A program made the position numbers and the translations under genes. A stretch of 64,000 nt of DNA from Pseudomonadota bacterium (lineage in GTDB: Bacteria > Pseudomonadota > Gammaproteobacteria > Steroidobacterales > Steroidobacteraceae), in NCBI GenBank assembly GCA_021792755.1, contig JAJYUA010000012.1, forward strand, positions 37,022 through 101,021, written 5' to 3'. Below the pieces are notes generated by a model. That model saw only the letters and a program-made list of their open reading frames with translations. It searched no databases and had not been told where the DNA came from. Shown piece after piece: positions 10,428 through 19,752 of this stretch (the first letter of the stretch is position 1; every line of letters begins with the position of its first letter).

Positions 10428-12797
10428 CTAAGAAGCGGGAACCACCTCGACACTGAAATCCTGCCCCGCCCACTCGCCGCTCGGCTCGAGCCGGTAGGTC
10501 AGATCGACGCTGCAGCCGCTGCGTAGCGCCCGGGTATCGATCTGCACCGTATGCAGACCCAGTGGATTGGCCGTGGTGCGGCTCTCCTGGATATTCTGCC
10601 AACCGTCGATGCTCCAGCGGAAGACGCCCGGCTCGGTCAGCGCCACCGTCAGCTCCGCCCCCTCCGGCAGGCGGCTGGTCGGCGCGTGCGCGCACCAGAT
10701 CACCCGCTTCAGCGCCGGACGCCGGCCCCCGTAGCGCCGCCAGACCGGCTCCGGCCGGTCGAAGGGTCTGCCCAGCGTGCGGGACACGGCGAGCTTGATG
10801 TACTCCGCATGGGCCCAGACCAGCGGCATGGCGCCTCCGGTCGGTCGGCCGGGCCGAAGTCCCTTCGCCACGATGGCTGCGGTGTCCCAGACTTGCTCGG
10901 GCAGCATGCCGCCCGAGGAGGCCATGCGCACCATCGCCTGAAGGAGTGGCAGCGGATCGCGTCCCGCGGAGAGCTCGTAATGACCCCGCTCGCCGGTGAG
11001 CAGCGGCCAGGCCCGGCCCCTGCCTGTGCCGTCATAGGCCGAACCGTCATCGTGCTCGCCGTAGCCGTCGTCATTGTAGCGGTGCCAGCTCGGACCGCTC
11101 GGCGTGTCCACCTTGAGCAGCGCATCGACCAATTTCACCGTCGCCGCGACCAGCTCATCGTCGGCCGACCTCAGCCCGAAGCGCACCAGCTGCAGGAAAT
11201 CCACGCCGATCTGTGCCGAGGCCGGCAATCCCGGATCGACCTCCTGGTTGCGGATGGGCAGCGGGCATTGCATCGCCGCGCGGTCGCGCATCGCATCCTG
11301 CGGAGCCACGCGTACGTAATAGCCCGCAATCCCATGGCGGCGCGCGAGCGGCGTATCGGTGACCGTGGTCCACTCCTCCAGGCTCGCGTTCCAGTAGTCG
11401 GCCACCGCGAGGGCGAGCTCGCGCGCCTCACCGTCGAGGTGCGGCGCGCCGCAGACCAAAGCGGCGATGCAGGCCGCCAGGGTGAAGGTGTTGATCCCTG
11501 AGTCCTCCTCCCAACGGTCCTGGTCCGAGGCCGGACCGTTGCGCACGATGAAGGAGAGCGCTCGGTGGATCATGTCGGCCACCTCGACCCCGTCGAGCGC
11601 CCCGCGCTCGTGCAGCACGGCCGCAAGCAGCACCGGGAAGGCCGTCTCATCGAGCTGCACCGCGCCCCAGTAGGGAGTGCCTCCCAACCACAGGTTCTGA
11701 TGCCAGTGACCGTCGGCGAGCTGCGTGGCACGCAGATACCGCAGCGTATCGAGCGCCTCGGTCGTGGCGCCGAAAGCCAACAGCGCGCCGGCGCACTCGC
11801 ACAGATCGCGCGGCCAGACCAGGTGATAGCCGGGCCGCTCGTCCTTCGTATTGCCCCAGGGCACGCTCAAGGAAGCCACCATCGCGCCGAGGAAAGTCTT
11901 GTCCTGGTGCGTCCGCAGAACCATGGTCGAGAGCGTGAACTGCTCGCGGCACTCCGCCGGCAGCGAGCCGGTGACCCGCGCGCGGGCAGCGCAGTCCTCT
12001 TGCCAGCCCGTCCAGCCATCGATCTGACGCTGCCAGCACGCCTCGAACGGCTCGAACAGCGCCGATAGCGCCAGGGTAGCGGCCGACTCGGTGCTGTTGG
12101 CGAAGCCAAGCGCCAGCACGGCCTTGCGCGGCAGCTCTCCCATCAGCGCCACATTGCCCGGGCCCGCCTGCTCGTACTCCCAGCTCATCGCCCCGTTGTG
12201 CGCGAAGTCCTGCCAGCCGTCGCTCGCGCCCACATAGCCGCAGCTCGCGCGGCCCCAGGCGTCCCGCTGATCCGCTCCCACCGCCCCGAGCGCCAGCGCA
12301 AACGGCCCCTGCTCGGCCCAGAGCAGCCGGTGGCCGCGATGCCCGGCCACGGCCGCTCGATTGTGCAAGCCAGTGCCGCCGAGATGAGGGGCGAGCAACG
12401 CATAGGGCCGCAGTCCCTCATCGCCGGTCAGCTCCACCTCCACGAGCAATACGTCGCGCTCGACGCTCGGCACGATGCGCAGCGCTAGCTGGAATCGCTC
12501 GTGCTTGTGCACTATGTGAACCGCCGGAACGCCGGGGCCCGCGAGCGTCACCGTATGGCTGTCCAGACGTTTGACCTCGACCCAGAAATCACGTCCGTCC
12601 GCGACGATGAATCCGAGGTCGCGAATCTGCGGAATATCAATGCGCGGGTAATAGACCTCGTTGATGATACCGCCGCCAACGGTGAACCACAGTCTCGAGG
12701 TGCCTAGCGCGCACCCGACGACGTCTTTGGCACTGCTGCACCATGTAGGAGGCAATCCCGGCGCGCCTGGCGCCTCGCCCGAGCCGGTGTCAGTCAT
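10428..12797 (-). CDS. Glycoside hydrolase family 15 glucoamylase
   Basis: Predicted glucan 1,4-alpha-glucosidase releasing glucose from the non-reducing ends of starch- or glycogen-like polymers. The 789-residue protein has the bacterial layout: an N-terminal beta-sandwich (about 20-270) followed by the (alpha/alpha)6 barrel. Barrel signatures include YHLVWPRDLCECAGALLA, DRWEEDSGINTFTLA with the likely general-acid Glu, and GGMLPEQVWD with the likely general-base Glu. A C-terminal beta domain follows (about 690-789). No signal peptide is evident, since the N-terminus is polar and Gly/Pro-rich, so it may act on intracellular glycogen. It stands alone, divergent from hemJ. Confidence 0.9.
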   Translation of the reverse strand: MTDTGSGEAPGAPGLPPTWCSSAKDVVGCALGTSRLWFTVGGGIINEVYYPRIDIPQIRDLGFIVADGRDFWVEVKRLDSHTVTLAGPGVPAVHIVHKHERFQLALRIVPSVERDVLLVEVELTGDEGLRPYALLAPHLGGTGLHNRAAVAGHRGHRLLWAEQGPFALALGAVGADQRDAWGRASCGYVGASDGWQDFAHNGAMSWEYEQAGPGNVALMGELPRKAVLALGFANSTESAATLALSALFEPFEACWQRQIDGWTGWQEDCAARARVTGSLPAECREQFTLSTMVLRTHQDKTFLGAMVASLSVPWGNTKDERPGYHLVWPRDLCECAGALLAFGATTEALDTLRYLRATQLADGHWHQNLWLGGTPYWGAVQLDETAFPVLLAAVLHERGALDGVEVADMIHRALSFIVRNGPASDQDRWEEDSGINTFTLAACIAALVCGAPHLDGEARELALAVADYWNASLEEWTTVTDTPLARRHGIAGYYVRVAPQDAMRDRAAMQCPLPIRNQEVDPGLPASAQIGVDFLQLVRFGLRSADDELVAATVKLVDALLKVDTPSGPSWHRYNDDGYGEHDDGSAYDGTGRGRAWPLLTGERGHYELSAGRDPLPLLQAMVRMASSGGMLPEQVWDTAAIVAKGLRPGRPTGGAMPLVWAHAEYIKLAVSRTLGRPFDRPEPVWRRYGGRRPALKRVIWCAHAPTSRLPEGAELTVALTEPGVFRWSIDGWQNIQESRTTANPLGLHTVQIDTRALRSGCSVDLTYRLEPSGEWAGQDFSVEVVPAS

Positions 12798-12849
12798 CTA
12801 ATGTGCCCTCCGCCTTCGTAAAACGTCCCGCAACCGGTTAGGATACTGC

Positions 12850-13263
12850 ATGCTCTGGCTCAAGGCATTCCACATCGTCTTCGTGGTCAGCTGGTTCGCG
12901 GGTCTGTTCTATCTGCCGCGGCTGTTCGTCTACCACTGCGCCACCACGGATGCGCCCGGCCTGGAGCGCTTCGCGCTCATGGAACGGCGGCTGTTCGGCC
13001 TGATGAGCCTCGCCGGAGCGCTGGCGGTGACGTTCGGCCTCGCCATGGTCGCCACCGAGCCGGCGTTCCTCGAGTTCACGTGGCTGCGCGTCAAGCTCGT
13101 CCTGGTCGCGGCGCTCATCGGCTACCACCTGTGGTGCTATGCGCTGATGCGCGCGCTGATCGAAGGACGCAACCGCCACTCGCAGCGCTGGTTTCGCGTC
13201 TTCAACGAGGTGCCGGGGCTGCTGCTGATCGCCATCGTCGTGCTGGTGGTGGTCAAGCCTTAA
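12850..13263 (+). CDS. hemJ: HemJ-type protoporphyrinogen IX oxidase
   Basis: A small membrane enzyme for the penultimate step of haem synthesis in bacteria lacking HemG or HemY. It has 137 residues with four hydrophobic segments. The first carries KAFHIVFVVSWFAGLFYLPR with the conserved His and Arg, followed by FVYH; the third has WLRVKLVLV with the conserved Lys; and the typical NEVPGLLLIAIVVLVVVKP closes the protein. The family is UPF0093/HemJ. Its 3' end overlaps the convergent nitroreductase gene by four bases. It is divergent from the glucoamylase. Confidence 0.9.
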   Translation: MLWLKAFHIVFVVSWFAGLFYLPRLFVYHCATTDAPGLERFALMERRLFGLMSLAGALAVTFGLAMVATEPAFLEFTWLRVKLVLVAALIGYHLWCYALMRALIEGRNRHSQRWFRVFNEVPGLLLIAIVVLVVVKP

Positions 13264-13883
13264 CCACTCGGCGACCCATCCCGCTGCGACCGTGGCGGGG
13301 CCCCGGCCTGATCGGGCAGTCCCTGCCCCTGCCACTCGACGAGCCTGTCGCGCCACTCCGTGCGAGCCGGGGGCGCCTCCTCGGTCGCCTCCGTGCCCAC
13401 GTAAAGAAACGCAACGATGCAGTCGTTGCCGTCGAGGCCGAGCGCGGCCTTGATGGTCTCGTCGTACGCGGCCGCCCCGGTCTTCCACACGGCGTTGAAT
13501 CCCAGCGCCTTGGCGGCCAATAGGATATTCCCCGCGGCTGCGCCCGCCGAGAGGATCTGTTCGATCTGCGGCACCTTGGCTTTCGGGTCGCAGACCGCCG
13601 CCACCACGAGGATGAGCGGCGCCCGAAAGGCCTTGTGCCGTTCCCGAGCGAGTGCTTCCGCGGTGGAGGCCGGTCGCGCCCGCCGCAGCTGCTCGGCCAT
13701 CAACTCGCCGAAGCGCTGGCGCGAGGCGCCGCGGATCGCGATGAAGCGCCACGGACGCAGCCGCCCGTGATCGGGCGCGCGCGCGGCGCTCTCGAGCAGC
13801 AGCGCCAGCGCGCCCTCGTCCGGACCGGGCTCGGCGAGCACCTTGGCCGAGCGTCTTCGCAATAACAGATCGATGGCTTGCAT
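13260..13883 (-). CDS. Nitroreductase family protein (YdjA-like)
   Basis: A flavin-dependent oxidoreductase of the short YdjA-like nitroreductase group. The FMN-binding N-terminal motif DLLLRRRSAKVL and the following APDHGRLRPWRF are clear, as is the AGAAAGNILLAAKALGFNAVWKTG segment. The 207 residues fit the family (about 185-200), with a longer Pro/Arg-rich tail of about 25 residues that looks disordered. The natural substrate is unknown for most members. It converges on hemJ with a 4-base overlap. Confidence 0.86.
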   Translation of the reverse strand: MQAIDLLLRRRSAKVLAEPGPDEGALALLLESAARAPDHGRLRPWRFIAIRGASRQRFGELMAEQLRRARPASTAEALARERHKAFRAPLILVVAAVCDPKAKVPQIEQILSAGAAAGNILLAAKALGFNAVWKTGAAAYDETIKAALGLDGNDCIVAFLYVGTEATEEAPPARTEWRDRLVEWQGQGLPDQAGAPPRSQRDGSPSG

Positions 13884-13935
13884 CCATCAATGATGACACA
13901 ATCATCGTCTTCCGAACCGTGTACAGTCCCCGCTC

Positions 13936-14481
13936 ATGGACACTCAGGCCCTGCAGGCGCTCAAAGACTCGATCCGTGCCATCCCCGACTACCCCAAACC
14001 CGGCGTCCTGTTCCGCGACATCACCACCCTGCTCGGCCATGCGCCCATGTTCCGGCTCGCCGTGGAGGAGTTGGCCCGCCCCTGGGTCGATGCGAGCGTC
14101 GAGCGGGTGGCCGGCATCGAGGCGCGCGGCTTTATTCTCGGCGGCGCGGTGGCCCACCGGCTTGCGGCTGGCTTTGTCCCGATCCGCAAGAAAGGCAAGT
14201 TGCCGCATGAGACGGTGCGCGTGGCCTACTCGCTGGAGTACGGAATCGATGAGATGGAAATGCATCGCGATGCGCTCGCTGCGGGCGAGCGCATCATCCT
14301 GATCGATGATCTGATCGCCACCGGCGGCACCGCCCAGGCGGCCGTGAGACTACTGCGCTCCCTTGGCGCCGAGATCCTCGCCGCCTGCTTCGTCATCGAC
14401 CTGCCGGAGCTCGGCGGCGCACGCCGGCTCGAGGCGCTGGGCGTGCCGGTACGGAGTCTTGTCGCTTTTCAGGGACATTGA
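13936..14481 (+). CDS. apt: Adenine phosphoribosyltransferase
   Basis: Salvages adenine to AMP using PRPP. It has 181 residues, the standard length. The N-terminal [21 protein letters not shown] is diagnostic for Apt, [15 protein letters not shown] follows, and the PRPP-binding loop is [13 protein letters not shown] with the acidic pair and Thr-Gly-Gly-Thr. The start ATG at 13936 precedes the conserved N-terminus by a normal 11 residues. It is divergent from the nitroreductase with a 52-base gap. Confidence 0.96.
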   Translation: MDTQALQALKDSIRAIPDYPKPGVLFRDITTLLGHAPMFRLAVEELARPWVDASVERVAGIEARGFILGGAVAHRLAAGFVPIRKKGKLPHETVRVAYSLEYGIDEMEMHRDALAAGERIILIDDLIATGGTAQAAVRLLRSLGAEILAACFVIDLPELGGARRLEALGVPVRSLVAFQGH

Positions 14482-14609
14482 ACGGATCGAAAGATTACGT
14501 TCTATTCATCCAAGGCTTGCGCGACATTCTTCCTGGGATAATCCGGGCCGTTCCGGGGCCGCGCCCGGGGCATTTCTAAGATCGCCCGGTTCCCACTTTG
14601 GAGATGTCG

Positions 14610-14858
14610 ATGTTTAAGAAGCTCGTCCCCGTCCTCGGTGCGCTGCTGGTCGCCGGCTCGCTGGCCATCGCCCCCGTCGCGGCCATCGCCGCTCCGGCTC
14701 AGACTGCCAAGCACCATGTCGTGCACAAGAAGATGTCGCACAAGAAGGCCACCTGGCACAAGAAGGCTGCCTGGCACAAGAAGGCTGCCTGGCACAAGAA
14801 GGCCGCCCGCAAGACGATGAAGATGAAGAAGCACATGCCCATGAAGGGCAAGAAGTAA
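14610..14858 (+). CDS. Small exported Lys/His-repeat protein
   Basis: An 82-residue protein I do not recognise by family. The ATG at 14610 is preceded by GGAG with 6-base spacing; the upstream in-frame ATG at 14598 lies in poorer context. Residues 1-28 form a signal peptide (MFKKLVPVLGALLVAGSLAI with an Ala-rich end). The mature part is nearly all Lys, His, Ala, Trp and Met, with three perfect copies of a hexapeptide WHKKAA and a Lys/Met-rich tail. The net charge is very high. It may bind nucleic acid, lipopolysaccharide or metal, but nothing in the sequence proves this. A strong terminator follows, so it is probably monocistronic and well expressed. Confidence 0.7.
   Translation: MFKKLVPVLGALLVAGSLAIAPVAAIAAPAQTAKHHVVHKKMSHKKATWHKKAAWHKKAAWHKKAARKTMKMKKHMPMKGKK
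14754..14807 (+). repeat. Three tandem 18-base units inside the Lys/His-repeat gene
   Basis: Units at 14754-14771, 14772-14789 and 14790-14807 are identical except for one base in the last. They encode the WHKKAA hexapeptide, and a degenerate related copy precedes them. The in-frame unit length allows copy number to change without breaking the gene. Confidence 0.85.
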
Positions 14859-14891
14859 GGCCTGATCCGGCCCTCATCGGCTGGATGCCCG

Positions 14892-14919
14892 AAGAGCCCC
14901 GCCCCCGCGCGGGGCTCTT
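14892..14919 (+). terminator. Intrinsic terminator
   Basis: AAGAGCCCCGC (14892-14902) and GCGGGGCTCTT (14909-14919) form a perfect 11-base stem with a 6-base loop, followed by TTTCGTTT-like sequence. It lies 33 bases after the small Lys/His-repeat gene and just before the antiporter gene. Confidence 0.85.
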
Positions 14920-14951
14920 TCGTTTGAGCGACTGCCCCTACAATCGAGGCC

Positions 14952-16925
14952 ATGCAGCCGCTGACCCAGGTGCTCGTCCTGCTCGCCGCAGCGGTGCTGC
15001 TGGTGACAATCGCCCGCCGGCTGGCTCTGCCGACGGCGGTCGCCTACCTTTTGGTGGGCCTGACCTTTGGACCGCATGCGCTCGCAGTCGTGGCCGGCTC
15101 GGCCACGGTCCACCTCCTTGCCGAGCTCGGCGTCGCCTTCCTGCTGTTCACGCTCGGGCTGGACTTCGCTCTACCGCGCCTGATCGCCATGCGCCGGGAG
15201 GTCTTCGGCCTCGGGGCGTTGCAGGTGATCGCCACGACCGCGGTATTCGCGGTGCTCGCGAGGCTCTGCGGGGTCGCCTGGCCCGCGGCGGCGGTAGCCG
15301 GCGGAGCGATTGCCATGAGCTCCACCGCTATCCTCCTGCACCAGCTCACCGAGCGCGCCGAGCTCAATCGCACCCACGGACGGCTCGCCTTCAGCATGCT
15401 GCTGTTCCAGGACCTCGCCTTCGTGCCCTTCCTGGCGCTCACCTCGGCACTCGGACCGGCCGCGAGCCACCCGAGTCTGCGCGATGCCCTGATCGCCGCC
15501 GCCCTCGGCGTGCTCGCCATCGCCGCGGTCCTGGCCGCGGGACGCTGGCTGTTGCGTCCGCTGTTTCACGAGATCGCGCACAGCCGGCTGCGCGAGCTGT
15601 TCACGCTCGCGGCGCTCCTGGTGGTGCTCGGCGCCGCCTGGGTCTCGCGTCTGACGCACCTATCGGCGGGCCTCGGCGCCTTCCTCGCCGGCATGATGCT
15701 GGCCGAGACCGAGTACCGTCATCAGCTCGATTCGGTCATTCGCCCGTTCCGCGATATCTTGCTCGGCCTGTTCTTCGTATCGGTCGGCATGCTCCTCGAT
15801 GTGCACCGGCTCGCGGGCGAGCCCGGCCGGGTGCTCGCCTTTCTCGCCGCCATCGTGGTTGTGAAGGCCGCGGTTGCGGCTCTGGTGACCCGCCCGTTCG
15901 CTCATTCGGCGTTCAAGGCGTTGCGCACGGGGCTGGTCATCTCCATCGGCGGTGAGTTCGGCGTGGCGCTCGGCAGCGTCGCGGTTGCAAGCGGATTGAT
16001 TCCCCCACCCTTGGGGCAGCCGCTGCTGCTGTCGCTGGTGCTATCCATGGTGTTGAGCCCGCTCATCCTCAATCACAACAAGCGGATCGCGCGGTTTCTG
16101 CTGCGGGAGAGAGGTCCGCCGCGAACCGCCTTCGAGCGAGAGGGAGAGGCGACGGGCGAGATCGGGCAGCGCGCGCACGTGATCCTCTGCGGATTCGGTC
16201 GGGTGGGTCAAAACGTGGCCAGAGTGCTCGAATCCCAGGGATTCGAATACATCGCGCTCGATCTGGACCCGGCGCGCATTGCCGCGGCGCGCCAGGCGGG
16301 CGATCCGGTGATTTTCGGCGATTCGTCGGACGAGCAGATCCTCGCCCGGGCGGGACTCGATGCGGCCACCGCCGTCGTCATCAGCTTCTCCGATCCGGCC
16401 ACGGCCATCGGCATTCTGCGCACCGTGCGCCGCCAGCGCCCCGATGTTCCCGTACTCGTACGTACCCAGGACGATGCGCGCATCAAGGAACTGCAGGAAG
16501 CCGGCGCCACGGAGGTGGTGCCCGAGACGTTCGAGGCGAGCCTGATGCTGGTCTCGCACGTGCTGATGCTGCTGCAAGTGCCGGTCTCACGCGTCGTACG
16601 CACCATCGGGGATATCCGAGCTCACCGGTACTCCGTGCTGAGAAACATCGTCCGCCGCCCCGATGCGCGCCCGCTCGATGACTCCCACGAGTTCCGCGAG
16701 GAGATCAAGTCGGTGGTCATGCCACCCGGGGCCTGGGCGGTGGGACAGACGCTGGGAGACGTGCGCAATCGGGGCGCAGAGGTTGTCTTCACCGGAGTGC
16801 GCCGCAACGGCATCCTGGGTCGAGAGCCCGTCGTCGACACTGTGTTGCGCGAGGGAGACGTCGTGGTGCTCTATGGGTTGCCGGAGGAGCTGGAGCGAGC
16901 CGAGGCGATCCTGCTGGCTGGGTGA
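14952..16925 (+). CDS. Kef/CPA2-type monovalent cation:proton antiporter with TrkA domains
   Basis: A predicted inner-membrane K+ or Na+/H+ antiporter or K+ efflux system of the CPA2 family, 657 residues. Residues 1-375 contain about 12 membrane segments with family motifs (YLLVGLTFGPHAL, LLFTLGLDF, LLFQDLAFVPFLAL, LGAFLAGMMLAETEY). A TrkA-N Rossmann domain follows from about 395 (VILCGFGRVGQNVARVL, GXGXXG) and binds nucleotide, then a TrkA-C domain at about 565-655 (SVVMPPGAWAVGQTL ... GDVVVLYG). This is the KefB/KefC/YbaL layout. No KefF/KefG partner is adjacent. Substrate ion and gating ligand are not readable from sequence. Confidence 0.92.
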   Translation: MQPLTQVLVLLAAAVLLVTIARRLALPTAVAYLLVGLTFGPHALAVVAGSATVHLLAELGVAFLLFTLGLDFALPRLIAMRREVFGLGALQVIATTAVFAVLARLCGVAWPAAAVAGGAIAMSSTAILLHQLTERAELNRTHGRLAFSMLLFQDLAFVPFLALTSALGPAASHPSLRDALIAAALGVLAIAAVLAAGRWLLRPLFHEIAHSRLRELFTLAALLVVLGAAWVSRLTHLSAGLGAFLAGMMLAETEYRHQLDSVIRPFRDILLGLFFVSVGMLLDVHRLAGEPGRVLAFLAAIVVVKAAVAALVTRPFAHSAFKALRTGLVISIGGEFGVALGSVAVASGLIPPPLGQPLLLSLVLSMVLSPLILNHNKRIARFLLRERGPPRTAFEREGEATGEIGQRAHVILCGFGRVGQNVARVLESQGFEYIALDLDPARIAAARQAGDPVIFGDSSDEQILARAGLDAATAVVISFSDPATAIGILRTVRRQRPDVPVLVRTQDDARIKELQEAGATEVVPETFEASLMLVSHVLMLLQVPVSRVVRTIGDIRAHRYSVLRNIVRRPDARPLDDSHEFREEIKSVVMPPGAWAVGQTLGDVRNRGAEVVFTGVRRNGILGREPVVDTVLREGDVVVLYGLPEELERAEAILLAG

Positions 16926-17019
16926 GCCGCCGCCGCCCCGGCGGCGAACGACCGGCCAGGATGGCCGGGCCGGACGCGGGCGCCAGGGATGGCTACTCGT
17001 CATATACAATGCGGCGCTC

Positions 17020-19734
17020 GTGAGCCGCAGCGACATCCAATTTCCCCCGGAGCATGCAGCGCTGCGGGAAGACGTTCACGCCCTCGGGGACCTGATCGGA
17101 CAGATCCTGCGCGAGCAGGGCGGACAGCCGCTTTTCGATCTGGTCGAGCTCGACCGCCGCGCGGCCATCGCCCGCCGCGAGGGCGACAAGCAGGCCCGGC
17201 TCGAGCTCGCCGCCTCTGTGAAGGACCGCCCCCCCGAGCTGGCTCGCGATCTGGTGCGGGCCTTTTCCATGTGGTTCAGGGCGGTCAATCTCGCCGAGAA
17301 CGTGCACCGTGTCCGCCGCCGCCGCGAATACTTCCGCAGCACCGACCATCCCCAGCCAGGGGGGGTAAGAAGCGCCATCGCACAGCTGAAATCCCGCGGT
17401 CTTGCGCTCGAGGAGACGCTCTCCCTCGTCGGCGACCTGCGCATCGAGCCGGTATTCGCCGCGCACGCCCTGGCGGCGACCCGCCGCACGCTGCTGCGCA
17501 AGCAGCTGCGCGTGGCAGAGCGCCTGCTGCGGCTTGGCCCTGGACTGACGTCGCAGGAATCGGGCAGCCTCTGGAGCGGCATCCGCTTCGAGCTCACCAC
17601 CGCCTGGCAGACCGAGGACGTGCCGCGCACGCAGCTCACCGTGGGGGATGAGCGCGAGCAGATCCTTTTCTATCTGGTCGAGATCCTCTACCACGTGGTC
17701 CCGGCGTTCTACGAGGAGATCTCCCAGGCGATCTGCGAAATCTACGGCGTACCGGCCGACTCTCTCGATCTGCCCTGCATCGTACGCTTCGGCTCCTGGG
17801 TCGGCGGGGACATGGACAGCAACCCCGACGTGCACGCCAAGACCATCCGCGAGACCTTCGCCCGGCACCAGCAACTTATCCTCAACGCGTACTTCGAGGA
17901 ATGCCAGACGCTCGCCGAGCGGCTCTCGCAGAGCGAGGAGCGAACGAGCATCTCGGCGAAGCTCGCCCAGCGCATCGAGGATTACATGCGGCTCGCTCCG
18001 GGAACTCGCAGCGCCGCGCCGGCGCGACGCGAGCGCATGCCGTACCGGCTGTTCCTGATGCAGCTCGCCAAGCGGCTGCGCCACACCTATGAAGGGCGGG
18101 CCAACGGTTACCAAGATGCGCGGCAATTCCGCGGCGACGTGCAGCTCATCGCCGACAGCCTGCTCGCCGGCAAGGGCGAGCATGCCGGACTGTTTCACAT
18201 CCGCAGGCTCCTGCGCCGCATCGACACGTTCGGTTTCCATCTGGCGAGCCTCGATGTGCGCCAGCACGCGGCCGTGCTGCACCGCATCATCTCGCAGGGC
18301 GGTGACGATCCCGCCTGGCCCGATCGCACCGGCGCCGAGCGCACCCGGCTGCTCGCTGACGCTCTGAACAAGGATGCCGGCCCGCGCGTCGAGCTCGATG
18401 CGCTCGGCAAGCGCAATCTGGCCGTCTTTGAGGCCTTTGCGCAAATCCGGCACCGCTACGGACCGCGAGCCGTCGGATATTTCATCGTCAGTGGCGCGAA
18501 GGGCCCCGATGACGTCCTGGCGGCGTTGCTGCTTGCCCGCTGGGCATCGATCTACGACAAGAACACCAACCAGGTCACGCTCGACATCGCGCCGCAGTTC
18601 GAGTCGATCGCCGCGCTCGAGCGCTCGGGGGAAATCCTGCGCGAGCTGCTCGCCGAGCCGGCCTACCGCCGGCACATCAAGGCCCGCAACCTCTGCCAGG
18701 GCGTGCTGATCGGCTACTCCGACAGCAACAAGGAAGCGGGTCCCTGCGCATCGCGGCTGTCGATCCACCAGGCACAAGCCGCGCTCGCCGAAACCATCGG
18801 ATCGACCGGCCACCGCTACGTCATCATGCACGTGCGTGGCGGCAGCACCGCCCGCGGCGGCGGCCGCATCGACGCCGTGCTGAAATCAGCGCCGACGAGC
18901 GCAGTCAACGGTGTGCTGCGCCTGCGCGAGCAGGGCGAGACCATCAAGCAGGGCTACGGCCTGCGGCCGATCGCGATGCGCACCCTGGAGCGGGCCTTCA
19001 ACGCTTTGAGCCTCGCCCCGACCGAGCGCAACGCGTCGGGAGTCCCCGCTGCCCATCTGGAGTGCGCCGCGACGCTCGCCTCGGCCAGCCGCGAGGCCTA
19101 TCGGCGTCTGGTGTACGACGAGCACGAATTCCACGATTTCTTCCGCGCGGTGACCCCGATCGACGTCATCGAGCGGATGCAGGTCGGCTCGCGCACGGTG
19201 CACCGTCAGGAAGGCTCGGGACTTGCGGGCCTGCTGCCAGTTCCATGGGTGTTCGCCTGGACCCAGACCCGGCACATGCTGCCCGGCTGGTATGGCGCAG
19301 GCACCGGCATCGCCGCGGCGGTCGAGCGCCACGGGGCCTCACGGCTACGCGAGGCCTGCGCCCAATGGCACTTCCTGCGCCATCTCATCAACGACATCGA
19401 GGCCATGCTGGCGCGCGCGGACCTGGAAATCGCCTCCGCCTACAACGTGTTGGCGCCCGAGGGAATGCGCCGCTTCGCCGAGACGATCCGCGCCGAATAC
19501 GAGCGCACCCGCGAGCAGGTGCTGTGGCTGAAGGATGCCACCGAGCTGCTCGACGGCGATCCGATGCTCCAGCGTGCCATCCGGCTGCGCAATCCGTACA
19601 TCGACCCGATGAACCTGATGCAGGTGGAGCTGCTTGCGCGCTGGCGCGCCGGCGGCGGCAACGATCGCGGCCTGTTCGAGGCGCTGCTCGCCAGCCTGAC
19701 CGGCATCGCGCAGGGACTGCAGAGCACCGCCTGA
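17020..19734 (+). CDS. ppc: Phosphoenolpyruvate carboxylase, divergent form
   Basis: Predicted to carboxylate PEP to oxaloacetate (anaplerosis). I chose the GTG at 17020; upstream frame is non-conserved and a TATACAAT-like -10 ends at about 17010. The 904-residue length fits PEPC. Conserved regions include GGDMDSNPDV, LIGYSDSNKEAG, HVRGGSTARGGG (retaining His and both Arg of the usual HGRGG loop) and PWVFAWTQTRHMLPGW. Oddities: the invariant TAHPTE motif reads AAHALAA near residue 149 (His kept), GGDRDGNP reads GGDMDSNP, and the C-terminus ends QSTA rather than the near-universal NTG. Either a divergent PEPC subfamily or an enzyme with altered regulation or activity. A GNAT gene follows 18 bases later. 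Confidence 0.82.
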   Translation: MSRSDIQFPPEHAALREDVHALGDLIGQILREQGGQPLFDLVELDRRAAIARREGDKQARLELAASVKDRPPELARDLVRAFSMWFRAVNLAENVHRVRRRREYFRSTDHPQPGGVRSAIAQLKSRGLALEETLSLVGDLRIEPVFAAHALAATRRTLLRKQLRVAERLLRLGPGLTSQESGSLWSGIRFELTTAWQTEDVPRTQLTVGDEREQILFYLVEILYHVVPAFYEEISQAICEIYGVPADSLDLPCIVRFGSWVGGDMDSNPDVHAKTIRETFARHQQLILNAYFEECQTLAERLSQSEERTSISAKLAQRIEDYMRLAPGTRSAAPARRERMPYRLFLMQLAKRLRHTYEGRANGYQDARQFRGDVQLIADSLLAGKGEHAGLFHIRRLLRRIDTFGFHLASLDVRQHAAVLHRIISQGGDDPAWPDRTGAERTRLLADALNKDAGPRVELDALGKRNLAVFEAFAQIRHRYGPRAVGYFIVSGAKGPDDVLAALLLARWASIYDKNTNQVTLDIAPQFESIAALERSGEILRELLAEPAYRRHIKARNLCQGVLIGYSDSNKEAGPCASRLSIHQAQAALAETIGSTGHRYVIMHVRGGSTARGGGRIDAVLKSAPTSAVNGVLRLREQGETIKQGYGLRPIAMRTLERAFNALSLAPTERNASGVPAAHLECAATLASASREAYRRLVYDEHEFHDFFRAVTPIDVIERMQVGSRTVHRQEGSGLAGLLPVPWVFAWTQTRHMLPGWYGAGTGIAAAVERHGASRLREACAQWHFLRHLINDIEAMLARADLEIASAYNVLAPEGMRRFAETIRAEYERTREQVLWLKDATELLDGDPMLQRAIRLRNPYIDPMNLMQVELLARWRAGGGNDRGLFEALLASLTGIAQGLQSTA

Positions 19735-19752
19735 TCCCCCCGGACCCGCCCC

